Source of the DNA: Albidovulum sp.
GTDB taxonomy: Bacteria > Pseudomonadota > Alphaproteobacteria > Rhodobacterales > Rhodobacteraceae
DNA: 64,000 bases
Assembly (NCBI GenBank): GCA_028823855.1
Contig: JAPPFL010000036.1
Location: 281,975-345,974 of the forward strand
Direction of reading: 5' to 3'
The notes under the pieces were generated by a model. That model did no database searches. It was given only the letters and a program-made list of their open reading frames with translations, and was not told where the DNA came from. A program made the position numbers and the translations under genes. Shown here one piece after another: positions 46,456 through 55,989 of this stretch. Every line of letters begins with the position of its first letter. Positions within the stretch are counted from its first letter, which is position 1.

Positions 46456-48618
46456 ATGGCCCGCAGATCAATTCGGGCACCAGTAGCGCGCAAGGCTAGG
46501 CAAGCCCGAGTAAGGGCGACTCGGCCAACCAGAGTTCCCCGGGATACACGGGTGTCCAAAACCGGATTCGCGCTGAAGCAATTTGGGAAACGCATGCGTC
46601 GCGCAGCGGCTTCGACGGCGAAATTGATCTTTCGCTGGCTATTCGATTTTTCTCTGCGCATCTTCGTTGTCGCCGCGATAATTTTTTCCGGCGCCGTATG
46701 CTACTATTATGCAAAACTGCCGGCGCCATTTGAATTGACGGACGGCAGAGTACGCGGCTCAGTCACGCTCCTCGACCGAAACGGCGGCGTATTCGCTTGG
46801 CGCGGCGAGCAGTTCGGAGGAGCTGTCACGCCCAGCAGTGTCTCCGGTCATTTGAGAAATGCGGTTTTGGCGACGGAAGATAAGCGGTTTTACCGGCATT
46901 TCGGCATTAGCCCGAGGGGCATTGCAAGCGCGATACTCATAAATTTGCGAGAAGGGCGTGGTCCGCTGCAGGGACACGGCGGGTCGACAATAACGCAACA
47001 AGTCGCGAAATTGCTTTGCCTAGGAGTTGAATTCGATCCCGCAAGAGGCATCAACGAGGTTGAGTTCGAAAAAGATTGCAGAAAAACAACGGTTTGGCGG
47101 AAAATAAAGGAGGTGCCGTTCGCTGTTGCCATGGAACTAAAATATACGAAGGACGAGATTCTGACTGTCTATCTCAACCGCGTTTATCTTGGAGCGGGCG
47201 CCCAGGGATTCGAAGCGGCAAGCCAACGGTATTTCGGAAAATCCTCTGCATCGGTAACGGCAGCGGAAGCAGCTATGCTTGCTGGATTGCTCGTGGCGCC
47301 GTCGCGATACTCGCCGACGCGGAATCTAGCTCGCGCTCAGAAAAGAGCCTCCGTAATTATCTCGCTAATGGAGCAGCAGGGATACTTGACCGCTAGCGAA
47401 GCAGTCGAAGCTAGAAATCACCCGGCAGTGCTTTCCGATGCTGCGGCCAACCGATCGGGCGGATACTTTGCCGACTGGGTTATGGAATCCGGACCATCCT
47501 TTCTCACTAATTCAACGACGGAAGATGTTGTTATCCGGACGACTTTTGACGACCGGATACAGACTGCGGCGGAGGAAGCGATCAATCACGTATTTGAAAC
47601 CAAGGTGCGCGATGGTTCAAAGGCGCAAATAGCGATTGTCGTAGCCTCGCCGGACGGCGCGGTGCGCGCGATGGTCGGCGGAAGAAAATCTCGGGCGGTC
47701 GGACAATTCAACCGAGCGACGCAAGCTCTGCGACAGACCGGTTCATCTTTCAAGCCATTCGTCTATGCTGCAGCGCTTGAGGCCGGCTACGGACCGCTCA
47801 CCGTTGTCAAGGATGAACCGGTTTCAATAAGTGTTCCCGGGTTCGGTCGCTGGTCGCCTAAAAACTACACGGGAGAATTTCTTGGCGACATCACTGTTGC
47901 GGACGCATTTGCGCTTTCCGTCAATTCCATTGCAGTTAAATTGACGGAAGCCGTCGGAAGAGTCCGCGTAATGGAAATTGCGAGGGGACTGGGTGCGGGC
48001 AAGGAATATACCGAAGGCCCCGCTCTTGCTCTCGGCGTATCGGAAACGACTTTGCTCGAACTAACGGGATCCTATGCCGGATTGCTAAATGGCGGAGTAT
48101 TCACAGCGCCGTACGGATTGGTAGAGATTAAGCTGAAGGATGCCAAAGAACCGCTATTGCGAAAAGTCGATGGCAGGCGGGCCCAGGTCATTTCAAAAAA
48201 AACGGCACGTCAACTCGTTTACCTTATGCATCAGACCGTCGAACGAGGGACGGGAACGAGAGCGAAGCTTGGAAGCCATCCCGCTGCGGGCAAGACAGGA
48301 ACCACCCAGTCGGCGAAAGATGCTTGGTTTATCGGATTTACGGCCGACTATGTCGCGGGCGTTTGGATGGGATATGACGACAACACGCCACTGCGAGCCG
48401 TGACCGGCGGCGGTCTTCCGGCGGAGATATGGCGTGAAACCATGGCTCGGATTCACGAAAGTATTCCGCCTAAGGCTTTGCCAATGGATCTCCCGTGGCC
48501 GAAAACGGAGCGCGCACTCGAGACCGGAACTGCGAAAATTGAGGAGCAGCCGACAACACGCGGCGGATTTTTTGAAACTTTACGTCGATTGCTGGGCGGC
48601 GGAAATGCCGGCCGGTAG
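46456..48618 (+). CDS. Class A penicillin-binding protein (glycosyltransferase/transpeptidase)
   Basis: 720 residues. A basic cytoplasmic tail of about 60 residues precedes a single membrane anchor (FSLRIFVVAAIIFSGAVCYYYA). The GT51 domain has VLATEDKRFYRHFG near residue 135 and GHGGSTITQQVAKLL, plus YTKDEILTVYLNRVYLG. The transpeptidase domain has SSFK near 430 (TGSSFKPFVYAAALEAG), SVN (ALSVNSIAV) and KTGT near 611. It polymerises and cross-links peptidoglycan. The closest type is the PBP1A-like group of about 700 residues. It stands alone, with the mla genes convergent behind it. Confidence 0.95.
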   Translation: MARRSIRAPVARKARQARVRATRPTRVPRDTRVSKTGFALKQFGKRMRRAAASTAKLIFRWLFDFSLRIFVVAAIIFSGAVCYYYAKLPAPFELTDGRVRGSVTLLDRNGGVFAWRGEQFGGAVTPSSVSGHLRNAVLATEDKRFYRHFGISPRGIASAILINLREGRGPLQGHGGSTITQQVAKLLCLGVEFDPARGINEVEFEKDCRKTTVWRKIKEVPFAVAMELKYTKDEILTVYLNRVYLGAGAQGFEAASQRYFGKSSASVTAAEAAMLAGLLVAPSRYSPTRNLARAQKRASVIISLMEQQGYLTASEAVEARNHPAVLSDAAANRSGGYFADWVMESGPSFLTNSTTEDVVIRTTFDDRIQTAAEEAINHVFETKVRDGSKAQIAIVVASPDGAVRAMVGGRKSRAVGQFNRATQALRQTGSSFKPFVYAAALEAGYGPLTVVKDEPVSISVPGFGRWSPKNYTGEFLGDITVADAFALSVNSIAVKLTEAVGRVRVMEIARGLGAGKEYTEGPALALGVSETTLLELTGSYAGLLNGGVFTAPYGLVEIKLKDAKEPLLRKVDGRRAQVISKKTARQLVYLMHQTVERGTGTRAKLGSHPAAGKTGTTQSAKDAWFIGFTADYVAGVWMGYDDNTPLRAVTGGGLPAEIWRETMARIHESIPPKALPMDLPWPKTERALETGTAKIEEQPTTRGGFFETLRRLLGGGNAGR

Positions 48619-48623
48619 AACTA

Positions 48624-49232
48624 TTAGATTCGAGCGCCGAGATCGGTAATCAACAAGTCGATATCCCCTTTTCTCTTGTCAAGCATTAACTGGATTTCCG
48701 AGCGTTCCGCTCGCACCATGCTAACGCCTTCCAAAATAATGTCAAACAGCTTTGTCTGCCCGCTCTTGTCGGAAACCAGCCATCGAATATCGATAGGTTG
48801 ACCGCCCGCTCTCCGTACGACCGAGGAGACTTCGACAAAATTCTTAATTTTTCGCGCAGATCTGATTTCCAATTCATTGCTCGCGAATTTTCGCAGTATC
48901 TTTCCGTACTTTCGCGCTACATGAGACTGAAAAACCAAGGTAAATTCGATTTTCTGTTGTCTTGTGGCGTTGCGCCAAGGTCGCCCAAGCGCCGATCTTG
49001 CGATAATCGGAATGTCACTGAACTGACCAAGCGCTTTCTCGAATTCAGCTATAAATTTTTCGTCAGAAATCTCCGATTGCCCCACTCTTTTGAATATTGA
49101 AATCAGATTTTCGACGAGTTTCTTTGCTTCGTTTTCGGTAAGAGAAAACGCGGCTGACGAAGGAACGGCGACCGCCGCCGCCGTTGCTGCAAGCAATCCA
49201 AAAAGGTTGCGCCGCGTCAGTGAATTCGCCAC
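48624..49232 (-). CDS. mlaC: MlaC-type periplasmic phospholipid carrier
   Basis: About 202 residues from a GTG at 49232. This choice gives a twin-arginine-like signal peptide (SLTRRNLFGLLAATAAAVAVPSSAAF) and the normal MlaC size; in-frame ATGs farther up (49286, 49469) fall inside mlaA. The mature part shows the family region AEFEKALGQFSDIPIIARSALGRPWRNATRQQ and SDKSGQTKLFDIILEGVSMV. MlaC shuttles phospholipid between the outer-membrane MlaA complex and the inner-membrane MlaFEDB transporter. mlaA lies directly upstream on the same strand. The MlaFEDB genes are not in the window. Confidence 0.88.
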   Translation of the reverse strand: MANSLTRRNLFGLLAATAAAVAVPSSAAFSLTENEAKKLVENLISIFKRVGQSEISDEKFIAEFEKALGQFSDIPIIARSALGRPWRNATRQQKIEFTLVFQSHVARKYGKILRKFASNELEIRSARKIKNFVEVSSVVRRAGGQPIDIRWLVSDKSGQTKLFDIILEGVSMVRAERSEIQLMLDKRKGDIDLLITDLGARI

Positions 49233-49254
49233 TCGGAAATTCGGCGATTCCGCT

Positions 49255-50046
49255 TTAATTTCCGAACGGGCCGAACAGTTCCTCATAGATGTCTCCGGTT
49301 CCGATATAGGGGTCCATGTAATCCTCTTCTGGAAACCCGCCAAGGAGTTCGAATTCACGATTTTGAGTATAGTACAATTTAGTTTGAGCATAGCTGTCTT
49401 CGCTTTCGTAGAAAAGCGTGTCGACAATGGTTGCGTTGGCGTGACGCTTGCCGACGGCTGCAATTGCATTGAACGAAATGACTCCGGCCACGTCCAGCGA
49501 AGGAACGACCCAATACAGCGGATTAAAAACCATATCGACTGCTAATCCGATCCCGTCCCTGAGATTACTTGGTCCAAACGCGGGCAATTCAATATACGGA
49601 CCTGACCCGAGTCCAAATGAATTATACAAAGTGGCTCCGAAATCCGTTCGATATTCGTAAAATCCAACATACGCCGCTACATCGAATGCTCCTGCCAATC
49701 CTACTGTTGAATTTACAAAGAATCGAAGGGAATTGTGTACTCCGCGCTCGAACTGAAACTGGAGAAACTGGTTCATTGCCGCTCTTGGCAAAGATAAATT
49801 TGAGCTCATTCTTTGTATTAGACTCGCTACTTCGGAAGGCACGGCTTTACCGTAGAATTCGGATGCCGGTTTCGCAATATATCTGTCGAGAAGCAGATTT
49901 CCAGTATGCGACATTCGATTGAATGATTCAAATGGGTCGTTCATTCGCGCGAGTGCGGGTTGTCCGGCGCAGATCAGAATCACCATGGCCAGTGCCGCGA
50001 AACTTGTTTGGACCTGCCGCGCAAAAATTAAAATCGAAGACACCAT
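49255..50046 (-). CDS. mlaA: MlaA/VacJ-family outer-membrane lipid-asymmetry protein
   Basis: 263 residues. An N-terminal hydrophobic segment (FAALAMVILICAGQPALA) leads into the MlaA domain: MNDPFESFNRMSHTGNLLLDRYIAKPASEFY, then RFFVNSTVGLAGAFDVA, DFGATLYNSFGLGSGPYIELPAFGPSNLRDGIG (the family GPSN/S.R signature) and PLYWV. The segment before the cysteine (VILIC) is a poor lipobox, so it may be a plain signal peptide rather than a lipoprotein one. MlaA removes phospholipid from the outer leaflet and passes it to MlaC. Confidence 0.93.
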   Translation of the reverse strand: MVSSILIFARQVQTSFAALAMVILICAGQPALARMNDPFESFNRMSHTGNLLLDRYIAKPASEFYGKAVPSEVASLIQRMSSNLSLPRAAMNQFLQFQFERGVHNSLRFFVNSTVGLAGAFDVAAYVGFYEYRTDFGATLYNSFGLGSGPYIELPAFGPSNLRDGIGLAVDMVFNPLYWVVPSLDVAGVISFNAIAAVGKRHANATIVDTLFYESEDSYAQTKLYYTQNREFELLGGFPEEDYMDPYIGTGDIYEELFGPFGN

Positions 50047-50391
50047 GTTACTGCTCGTTTGAATAGTTTTAAATTTTAACGCACCTTATCTCGCATATTG
50101 ATCGAAAACACCAGTCATTTCGGCTGTACATTGTTGATTTGCGTGTCTAATCTCCAAACGAAGCGCGGCCAATAGCCGATTTTTAAATCCCAGTAAAATA
50201 TTGAAGCACGCACAGGCGTAAGACCCGCAGACTTGCTATATGCGCGGAATGCCGGAAAAGGCAAATTTACGGAATTACGGGAAGAGGCGAAAATATAGTT
50301 CGGATTTGCTTGCAGAATTTTCGCGCGGAGCGTCGTGCAATGCGATAGTATGAATCAACTAGGAGAGATTTTCAAAAAATGGGAACCGAAA
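50047..50391. other. Divergent intergenic region
   Basis: About 345 bases between mlaA and the RidA gene, both reading outward. No motif beyond AT-rich tracts was recognised; promoters of both genes must lie here. Confidence 0.45.
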
Positions 50392-50856
50392 ATGGAAGAC
50401 AGGATCCAAAGCCGACTTGCCGCGCTCGGCTTGAAATTACCAAGCGCGCCGCCGCCGGCGGCAAACTACTCGCCCTACATCATTGTTGGCGAAATTGTTT
50501 ATGTAGCTGGGCAGCTGCCAATAGAATCCGGGACCTTGATCGAAGGCAAAATCGGTGAAGAAGCCGATGTTGAACAAGGCGTTCGAGCTGCGGCGGCATG
50601 CGCATTAAATTTATTGGCGCAAATCAAAGCGGCATGCGGCGGAAATATCGAAAGGCTTGCAAGACCAGTGAAACTAACTGGCTTCGTCAATGCAACTCCG
50701 GACTTTCGAGATCATCCCACGGTCCTGAATGGGGCTTCGGATCTGATTGTCAAAGTTCTTGGCGACTCGGGAAAGCACGCTCGTTCCGCCGTCGGCGTAG
50801 CGTCGCTACCATTCAATGCAACCGTAGAAATCGAAGCGATATTCCAAATAAGTTAG
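50392..50856 (+). CDS. RidA/YjgF-family protein
   Basis: 154 residues from the ATG at 50392. The family type [43 protein letters not shown] belongs to the longer RidA subfamily with the N-terminal LxxLGxxLPxxPxPxANY stretch; an upstream in-frame ATG would add 19 unlike residues. RidA proteins hydrolyse reactive enamine/imine intermediates released by PLP enzymes such as threonine dehydratase. Members with this longer N-terminus often lack the catalytic arginine of RidA proper, and I did not find it with certainty here. It is followed after 37 bases by the FemAB-like gene. Confidence 0.9.
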   Translation: MEDRIQSRLAALGLKLPSAPPPAANYSPYIIVGEIVYVAGQLPIESGTLIEGKIGEEADVEQGVRAAAACALNLLAQIKAACGGNIERLARPVKLTGFVNATPDFRDHPTVLNGASDLIVKVLGDSGKHARSAVGVASLPFNATVEIEAIFQIS

Positions 50857-50893
50857 CAAGCTCGGCAAACAGGCGAAGAAAGGCACAGCAAGG

Positions 50894-52048
50894 ATGCTGC
50901 AAGTTTCGGTCTTCGACGAGATTGGCCGTATCGATCCGCGCGAATGGGATGCATGCGCCGGATCCTGTTGCGATTCGGAACGACCGCGAGACCCTTTTAC
51001 AACCCACAGGTTTTTGCATTCACTTGAACAATCGAATTCTGTTGGACCGGATTCGGGATGGATTCCCAAGCACTTGGTGGCAACAGATCGCGGCGTTCCC
51101 TTTGCCGTCATGCCTCTTTATGTCAAATTACACAGTCAAGGCGAATACGTATTTGATCATGGTTGGGCGCATGCGTTCGAGCGCGCGGGAGGCCAATACT
51201 ACCCTAAACTTCAAGCCACAGTTCCATTTACGCCGGCAACCGGAAGGCGATTTCTAACGCTTCCCGGACGCGAGGCCGACGGCATGGCTACGCTGGCGGC
51301 AGCGGCAGTAAAACTTGCTTCCAATAATGCATTGTCTTCGCTGCACGTTACATTTTGCACCGAAAGTGAAGCTGGATCGGGAGAAAAACTAGGATTCTTG
51401 CGCAGGTCGGGGGAACAGTTCCATTGGATCAACAATGGATACGGCGATTTTGAAGAATTTCTGAGCGTGCTTTCATCCAGAAAACGAAACAACATTCGAA
51501 AGGAACGGCGCAAAGCCAACGCGTTCGGCGGAGTTATCCGTGCATTGACAGGAACGGACATAGAACCGCGCCATTGGGATTTTTTTTGGCAGTTCTATCA
51601 AGATACCGGCTCTCGCAAGTGGGGAAGGCCATATCTCGCGAGGCGGTTTTTCGACGAGATCCATGAGAAGATGCGAAAAGACCTGCTCTTGGTATTGTGC
51701 GAAAGAGATGGAAGGCCAATTGCCGGCGCCCTGAATTTTATCGGACAACAGACGCTGTACGGTCGATATTGGGGCTGCCTCGAAAGCCATCCCTGCCTGC
51801 ACTTCGAAGCTTGCTACTACCGCGCGATCGAATTCGCGATCAATGCTGGGTTACAGCGCGTTGAAGCCGGGGCCCAAGGGCCTCACAAGCTCGCCCGCGG
51901 ATACATGCCGACAACCGTACATTCACTACATTGGATAGCCGACCCGAATTTTCGCGAAGCCGTTTCAGAATACCTTGATCTCGAATCTAGAGAAATCGAT
52001 TCGGAAATAGCTTATCTCTCTTCAATCTCGCCCTTCAAGAAATCGTGA
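50894..52048 (+). CDS. FemAB-like GNAT-fold acyltransferase (DUF482/PF04339 type)
   Basis: 384 residues. Recognised by EWDACAGSCCDSERPRDPFTTHRFLHSLEQSNSV near the start. Later come PLYVKLHSQGEYVFDHGWAHAFERAGGQYYPKLQATVPFTPATGRRFL, then FEEFLSVLSSRKRNNIRKERRKA, and PHKLARGYMPTTVHSLHWI. These mark the PF04339 group, which shares the peptidoglycan FemAB fold. The natural substrate is not established. AAGG precedes the ATG. A GTG in its last codons overlaps the next gene, and the two are probably co-transcribed with the RidA gene. Confidence 0.9.
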   Translation: MLQVSVFDEIGRIDPREWDACAGSCCDSERPRDPFTTHRFLHSLEQSNSVGPDSGWIPKHLVATDRGVPFAVMPLYVKLHSQGEYVFDHGWAHAFERAGGQYYPKLQATVPFTPATGRRFLTLPGREADGMATLAAAAVKLASNNALSSLHVTFCTESEAGSGEKLGFLRRSGEQFHWINNGYGDFEEFLSVLSSRKRNNIRKERRKANAFGGVIRALTGTDIEPRHWDFFWQFYQDTGSRKWGRPYLARRFFDEIHEKMRKDLLLVLCERDGRPIAGALNFIGQQTLYGRYWGCLESHPCLHFEACYYRAIEFAINAGLQRVEAGAQGPHKLARGYMPTTVHSLHWIADPNFREAVSEYLDLESREIDSEIAYLSSISPFKKS

Positions 52049-52059
52049 AAGGAATTGCG

Positions 52060-52365
52060 ATGCCTAATAGACTGGACCAAGAAAGCCGAAAGGAGTTGCT
52101 AGGCCCGATTTTTAATTCAGGCTGGGAAATGGTCGAGGGCCGAGATGCTCTTTGCAAGCGATTTCAATTCAAAAATTTCTCTGAAGCCTTTGGCTGGATG
52201 ACACGCGTCGCGATGTTTGCCGAGAAAATCAATCATCATCCCGAATGGGCCAACGTCTACGGAAGGGTGGACGTTACGCTTGCAACGCACAGCGCAAGCG
52301 GCATAACCGAACTCGATTTGCGCATGGCAAAAAAAATGGAAGCGCTTGTCGCTTCTTCAAAGTAA
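52060..52365 (+). CDS. phhB: Pterin-4a-carbinolamine dehydratase
   Basis: 101 residues from the ATG at 52060 (AAAGGAATTGCG upstream). A GTG at 52045 overlapping the previous gene is a second choice. The key motif is EKINHHPEWANVYGRVDVTLATHSASGIT, with the two histidines of the dehydratase active site and the WxNVY stretch. It dehydrates the carbinolamine formed by aromatic amino acid hydroxylases, recycling tetrahydropterin, but phhA is not in the window. Some members also act as regulators. Confidence 0.95.
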   Translation: MPNRLDQESRKELLGPIFNSGWEMVEGRDALCKRFQFKNFSEAFGWMTRVAMFAEKINHHPEWANVYGRVDVTLATHSASGITELDLRMAKKMEALVASSK

Positions 52366-52381
52366 ACTCTTTATCAAGAGA

Positions 52382-52413
52382 GGCGAAATAATTCGCCAAG
52401 GGGCACAAGCCCC
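52382..52413. terminator. Twin short hairpins after phhB, possible transcript end
   Basis: Two adjacent stems: GGCGAA-ATAA-TTCGCC (52382-52397) and GGGGC-ACAA-GCCCC (52400-52413), both 4-base loops, starting 17 bases after the phhB stop. No T-run follows, so intrinsic termination is uncertain; they could protect the mRNA 3' end. Confidence 0.4.
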
Positions 52414-52934
52414 GACAAATCGATGCAGAATTAATCGAAACGGCGTCTGCCAAATCAATTGCCCGGTCGAATCGCGCATCAAGGGTATCTCTGATTAATT
52501 CGCGGATTCAATTTTGCCGGCTTCGATTCCTCTTTAAAGGAGATGCTGGCGAATCTACGGCGGAATCAACCGGATTTGCGATAACGAAGACTAGTTCGAT
52601 TGCCGCGCCTGTCAAAAACTCGAAATCGGCAATGCAATTTCCCGCTTTCTTGAATACGATTTGCATGCACCGCTAGGCGTTGCATGCCCAGAAAGATCCT
52701 AGCCTAATATCATTGCGAAATTACATTTCCGCGAGAATCTCAAATACCTGTAAACTCTGGCAGGCAACAAGATATTAGCAACCGAAGTGAATTCCTAGCG
52801 AACTCCTGACGTCTAGATTCATGTTGGCGCGTTAATGTTCTTTCATTGCCCGCGAACGTTGGAGAATGCTCCGGATCAGAATCGAATAGAGTATCAGCCA
52901 GCGCGACACTGTGCGCCAGTGGTTTGGTTCTTTT
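52414..52934. other. Gene-free stretch
   Basis: About 520 bases between the hairpins and the IS630 relic. No coding pattern was recognised on either strand. Confidence 0.5.
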
Positions 52935-53818
52935 TCACGATGCCGATTCCTTCAGCTTCCGGCGCCCTTTTTTCCATGCCTCCACGAAATCGTCGGGCTT
53001 CCTGCTCCAGCGGAACGGGCGGGCATCAATGGCGTTGCGTCGCTCGGCACATCCCTCGGTTGCAGCGACGCACTCGTCGAGCGAGTTGAAGATCGCTTGT
53101 TTGAGCCTCTGCCTCGAGAGCTTCGAGAAGAACACTTCGACGGCGTTAATTCTGAAGGCGGAGGCCGGAGCGAAATGGAACGTCCAGTCCCGACGCTCCT
53201 TCAGCCACCGGCTGACCTCGACCGACTCGTGGGAGGAGACGTTGTCGAGAATGACGTGAACCGGGGTTCCGGGCTCGGTCCCTTCGGCGACGCGGTCGAG
53301 TAAGGCGAGGAACTCCTCGGAGCGGTGTCGCTCGACCATTTGGCCGAAGGTGCCGCTGCGTCCGCCCGAGCGCCTGCAACTGCGCCTTCTCGCCCGCCTG
53401 GATGACGATGGCGCGGTCGGGCGGGTCGGCGTAGAGGCCCGCGACGTCGCGGGCCTTCAGCTCGAACCTCGGGTCGCGGGAGACCTTGATTGTCTCGACC
53501 TTGAGGGGCTTCAAGCCGCTGCGCTCCAGGATGCCGAACACCCTCGAGACGGCAATCCCCGGCTTTCTCCTCCGATTTCGGCTTGCGGCCCCTTCGCCGG
53601 TGGTTGTCGCAAAGCAGGCCGCCCACCCTCGCCTCGAGGAACCGGTCCCGCCACCGCCAGACCGTCGGATTCGACATGCCGGTGGCCCTCATCGTCTGCG
53701 ACAGAGCGGGGCCGTCGCCGAGGCGGAGGATCATGGTCGCCCCAGGGACGTGCTTTGAGGATCGAATGGGGATCGGTCTTGATCCTCTCGAGACGCTCCC
53801 GGCCTTCCTCGCTCAAAA
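52935..53818 (-). pseudogene. IS630-family transposase, frameshifted relic
   Basis: Read on the minus strand across shifting frames. A helix-turn-helix part (GMSNPTVWRWRDRFLEARVGGLL) is followed in another frame by RDVAGLYADPPDRAIVIQAGEKAQLQALGRTQ and, in a third, by VHVILDNVSSHESVEVSRWL and FHFAPASAFRINAVEVFFSKLSRQRL. These are the DDE segments of IS630 transposases. The first catalytic aspartate (normally VDEKSQ) has become AGEKAQ. A stretch after GRTQ is shortened, and at least two frameshifts are needed. GC content is visibly higher than in the surroundings, which suggests fairly recent arrival. Its terminal repeats were not found. Confidence 0.85.
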
Positions 53819-54166
53819 AATTCTGCGTTCTCTTGCCATTGCCATTCCAGTCCCGCTACCGCAGGAAAACCGCGCGGCATTCGCCGGGAGTGGTTGAATC
53901 ATTTCCCACGGGCAAATAGAGGCCCCAAAACTATCATTCCACTTAGAGGCACGATAAAGCTAAGATAACGGAATCGACCTGCTTTATATTTTGCGGCGCT
54001 AAACTTGAATTGCCGAACCGCCGTCGCAAAGAAAATCTGAACGCTTGAATTGCAGCGCCAGCGAAAGATTCGTCGCGCCATGATTTCCAAATTTCAAAAA
54101 CCAAGCAAAATTGTCGACAGCCGCCGAATCGGCAGCCAATCCATCGTTAAAATATGCGCGGTTCAA
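53819..54166. other. Gene-free stretch
   Basis: About 350 bases between the IS630 relic and the peroxiredoxin gene, with no recognised motif. It may contain the outer end of the insertion sequence. Confidence 0.45.
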
Positions 54167-54655
54167 TCACATTTGACTCAAAAGAGTTTCGCCGGCCGAC
54201 GTTTCGCAGATCCCCGGAGATTCTTCTTTATTCAGGATAACAACAACTTGGTCCTCTACCAGCATCGAATAGCGAGCCGACCTATTAAACAATCCGGCAG
54301 GCGGCGCACTAAAGTCCATACCTATCGATTTTGTGAAACTTCCGTCCGAGTCCGAAAGCATTGTAATTCCCGATGCCTCTGCATTGGTTGCCTCGCTCCA
54401 CGCGTGAACGACGAAGGGGTCGTTAACCGCAACGCATACAATTTCTTGGACGCCCTTGGCTTCAAGCGCGTCTTTGGCGCGGATGAAACTAGGAACATGA
54501 GCTTGCGTGCAAGTCGGCGTATATGCGCCCGGAACAGCGAATACGACCACTTTTCGCCCCGCCGTGATTTCGTCCAAGGACACATGTTCGGGTCCGTCTT
54601 CCCCCAGTTTCAGCAAATTGGAAGACGGGATTTTTTCGCCGACCGAAATTGCCAT
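54167..54655 (-). CDS. Peroxiredoxin of the Prx5 (atypical 2-Cys) type
   Basis: 162 residues from the ATG at 54655, which has AGGAGG a few bases upstream. The peroxidatic cysteine is C49 in VPGAYTPTCTQAHVPSF. The rest (GVQEIVCVAVNDPFVVHAWSEAT, GSFTKSIGMDF, ARYSMLVEDQVVVIL) follows Prx5/AhpE-like thioredoxin-fold peroxidases, which reduce hydrogen and alkyl peroxides using thioredoxin or glutaredoxin. It is divergent from the ferredoxin reductase gene across 92 bases. Confidence 0.95.
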   Translation of the reverse strand: MAISVGEKIPSSNLLKLGEDGPEHVSLDEITAGRKVVVFAVPGAYTPTCTQAHVPSFIRAKDALEAKGVQEIVCVAVNDPFVVHAWSEATNAEASGITMLSDSDGSFTKSIGMDFSAPPAGLFNRSARYSMLVEDQVVVILNKEESPGICETSAGETLLSQM

Positions 54656-54747
54656 TTTTGCCTCCTGTTTGCGCCGTTGCTCAAAATGCAATTCCGTATA
54701 TAGATGCTTGCGCTAGCAAATTCCAGCGGAATCCTAAAGGAGGCAAA

Positions 54748-55965
54748 ATGGATCGCGTAGATGTCGCCATTGTTGGTGCCGGGCAAGCCGGTATTTCGGT
54801 CGCGGCTAAATTGCGGCGGCAAGGATTCGAAGGCAGGGTGATGCTTCTTGGCGAAGAGGAAGCCGCACCCTATCAGCGACCGCCATTGTCCAAGAAATAT
54901 TTGACGCGCGAATTCGATCTCGAACGCCTGTTTCTCAGGCCGAGAATATTTTTTGAGGAAAATCGGATTGAGCTATGCACCGGGCAAAAGTGTATTGAGG
55001 TCGATCCCGAACGCAAAATCCTAGAGTTGCGCAACTCGCGGGTCGAATACCAAAATTTAGTCTTGGCAGTTGGCTCGGCGCCGAGAAGGTTGCCCGAGAA
55101 TATTGGCGGGTCGAAGGAAGGCGTATTCGTGCTACGCGATATAGCGGACGCAGATTCGATAGCGAAAGAATTCTCGCCGGGGCGGAATCTCCTAGTAGTT
55201 GGCGGAGGCTATATCGGCTTGGAGGTGGCATCTTCGGCTAAATCCAAAGGATTGAAAGTGACGGTCATTGAAATGGCTGAACGGATTTTGCAGCGCGTTG
55301 CGGCTCCCGAAACGTCGCTACGCATGCGCGACTTGCATGTTGCGAAAGGCGTAGAGATAAAGGAAGGCATAGGTGTTGAATTTCTTGGCGGGGAAAAGCG
55401 GGTATCGGAGGTTGCCTTAACCGATGGGTCGTCGCATCCGGTAGATATCGTCGTTGCCGGAATAGGAATTTTGCCAAGAGACGAACTTGCCGGCGCCGGC
55501 GGATTGAAAATTGACAATGGAATTTGGACTAATTCTCGCGGGCAGACTTCGGTGGAAAGCATATGGGCGGCAGGCGACTGCGCTTCATTTCCCTGGAAAG
55601 GAAAAAGGATAAGGCTTGAGAGCGTGCAAAATGCAATTGACCAGGCGGAAATGGTTGCTGTCAACATAGCCGGAGACGAAATTTGCTATGATCCAACGCC
55701 GTGGTTCTGGTCGGACCAATACGATGCGAAGTTGCAGATAGCGGGCCTGTGCACTGGCTATGACAATGTCGTTGCAAGGAAAGGAGCAAGCGAGGATTCT
55801 TTCAGTCACTGGTATTTTAAGGGCGACCAGCTCCTCGCTGTCGACGCGGTCAATGACTCGCGAGCGTATATGGTTGGAAAACGCTTGCTGGAATCGGGCG
55901 AAACGGCCGACAAGAACGCGATCTCTGATAGCAAGTCGAATTTGAAATTGCTTTTGAAACGCTAG
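54748..55965 (+). CDS. FAD-dependent ferredoxin/rubredoxin reductase-type oxidoreductase
   Basis: 405 residues. The FAD-binding start is VAIVGAGQAGISVAAKLR. AAPYQRPPLSKKYL is typical of oxygenase-coupled ferredoxin reductases (ThcD/RhuB-like). The NAD-binding motif is LLVVGGGYIGLEVASSAK near residue 150, then SIWAAGDCASFP, and a C-terminal reductase domain with WFWSDQYDAKLQIAGL. Electron partner and oxygenase are not encoded nearby. AAGGAGG precedes the ATG. It reads away from the peroxiredoxin gene. Confidence 0.92.
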   Translation: MDRVDVAIVGAGQAGISVAAKLRRQGFEGRVMLLGEEEAAPYQRPPLSKKYLTREFDLERLFLRPRIFFEENRIELCTGQKCIEVDPERKILELRNSRVEYQNLVLAVGSAPRRLPENIGGSKEGVFVLRDIADADSIAKEFSPGRNLLVVGGGYIGLEVASSAKSKGLKVTVIEMAERILQRVAAPETSLRMRDLHVAKGVEIKEGIGVEFLGGEKRVSEVALTDGSSHPVDIVVAGIGILPRDELAGAGGLKIDNGIWTNSRGQTSVESIWAAGDCASFPWKGKRIRLESVQNAIDQAEMVAVNIAGDEICYDPTPWFWSDQYDAKLQIAGLCTGYDNVVARKGASEDSFSHWYFKGDQLLAVDAVNDSRAYMVGKRLLESGETADKNAISDSKSNLKLLLKR

Positions 55966-55989
55966 AACGTCCCGGACCATTTAAATTTC

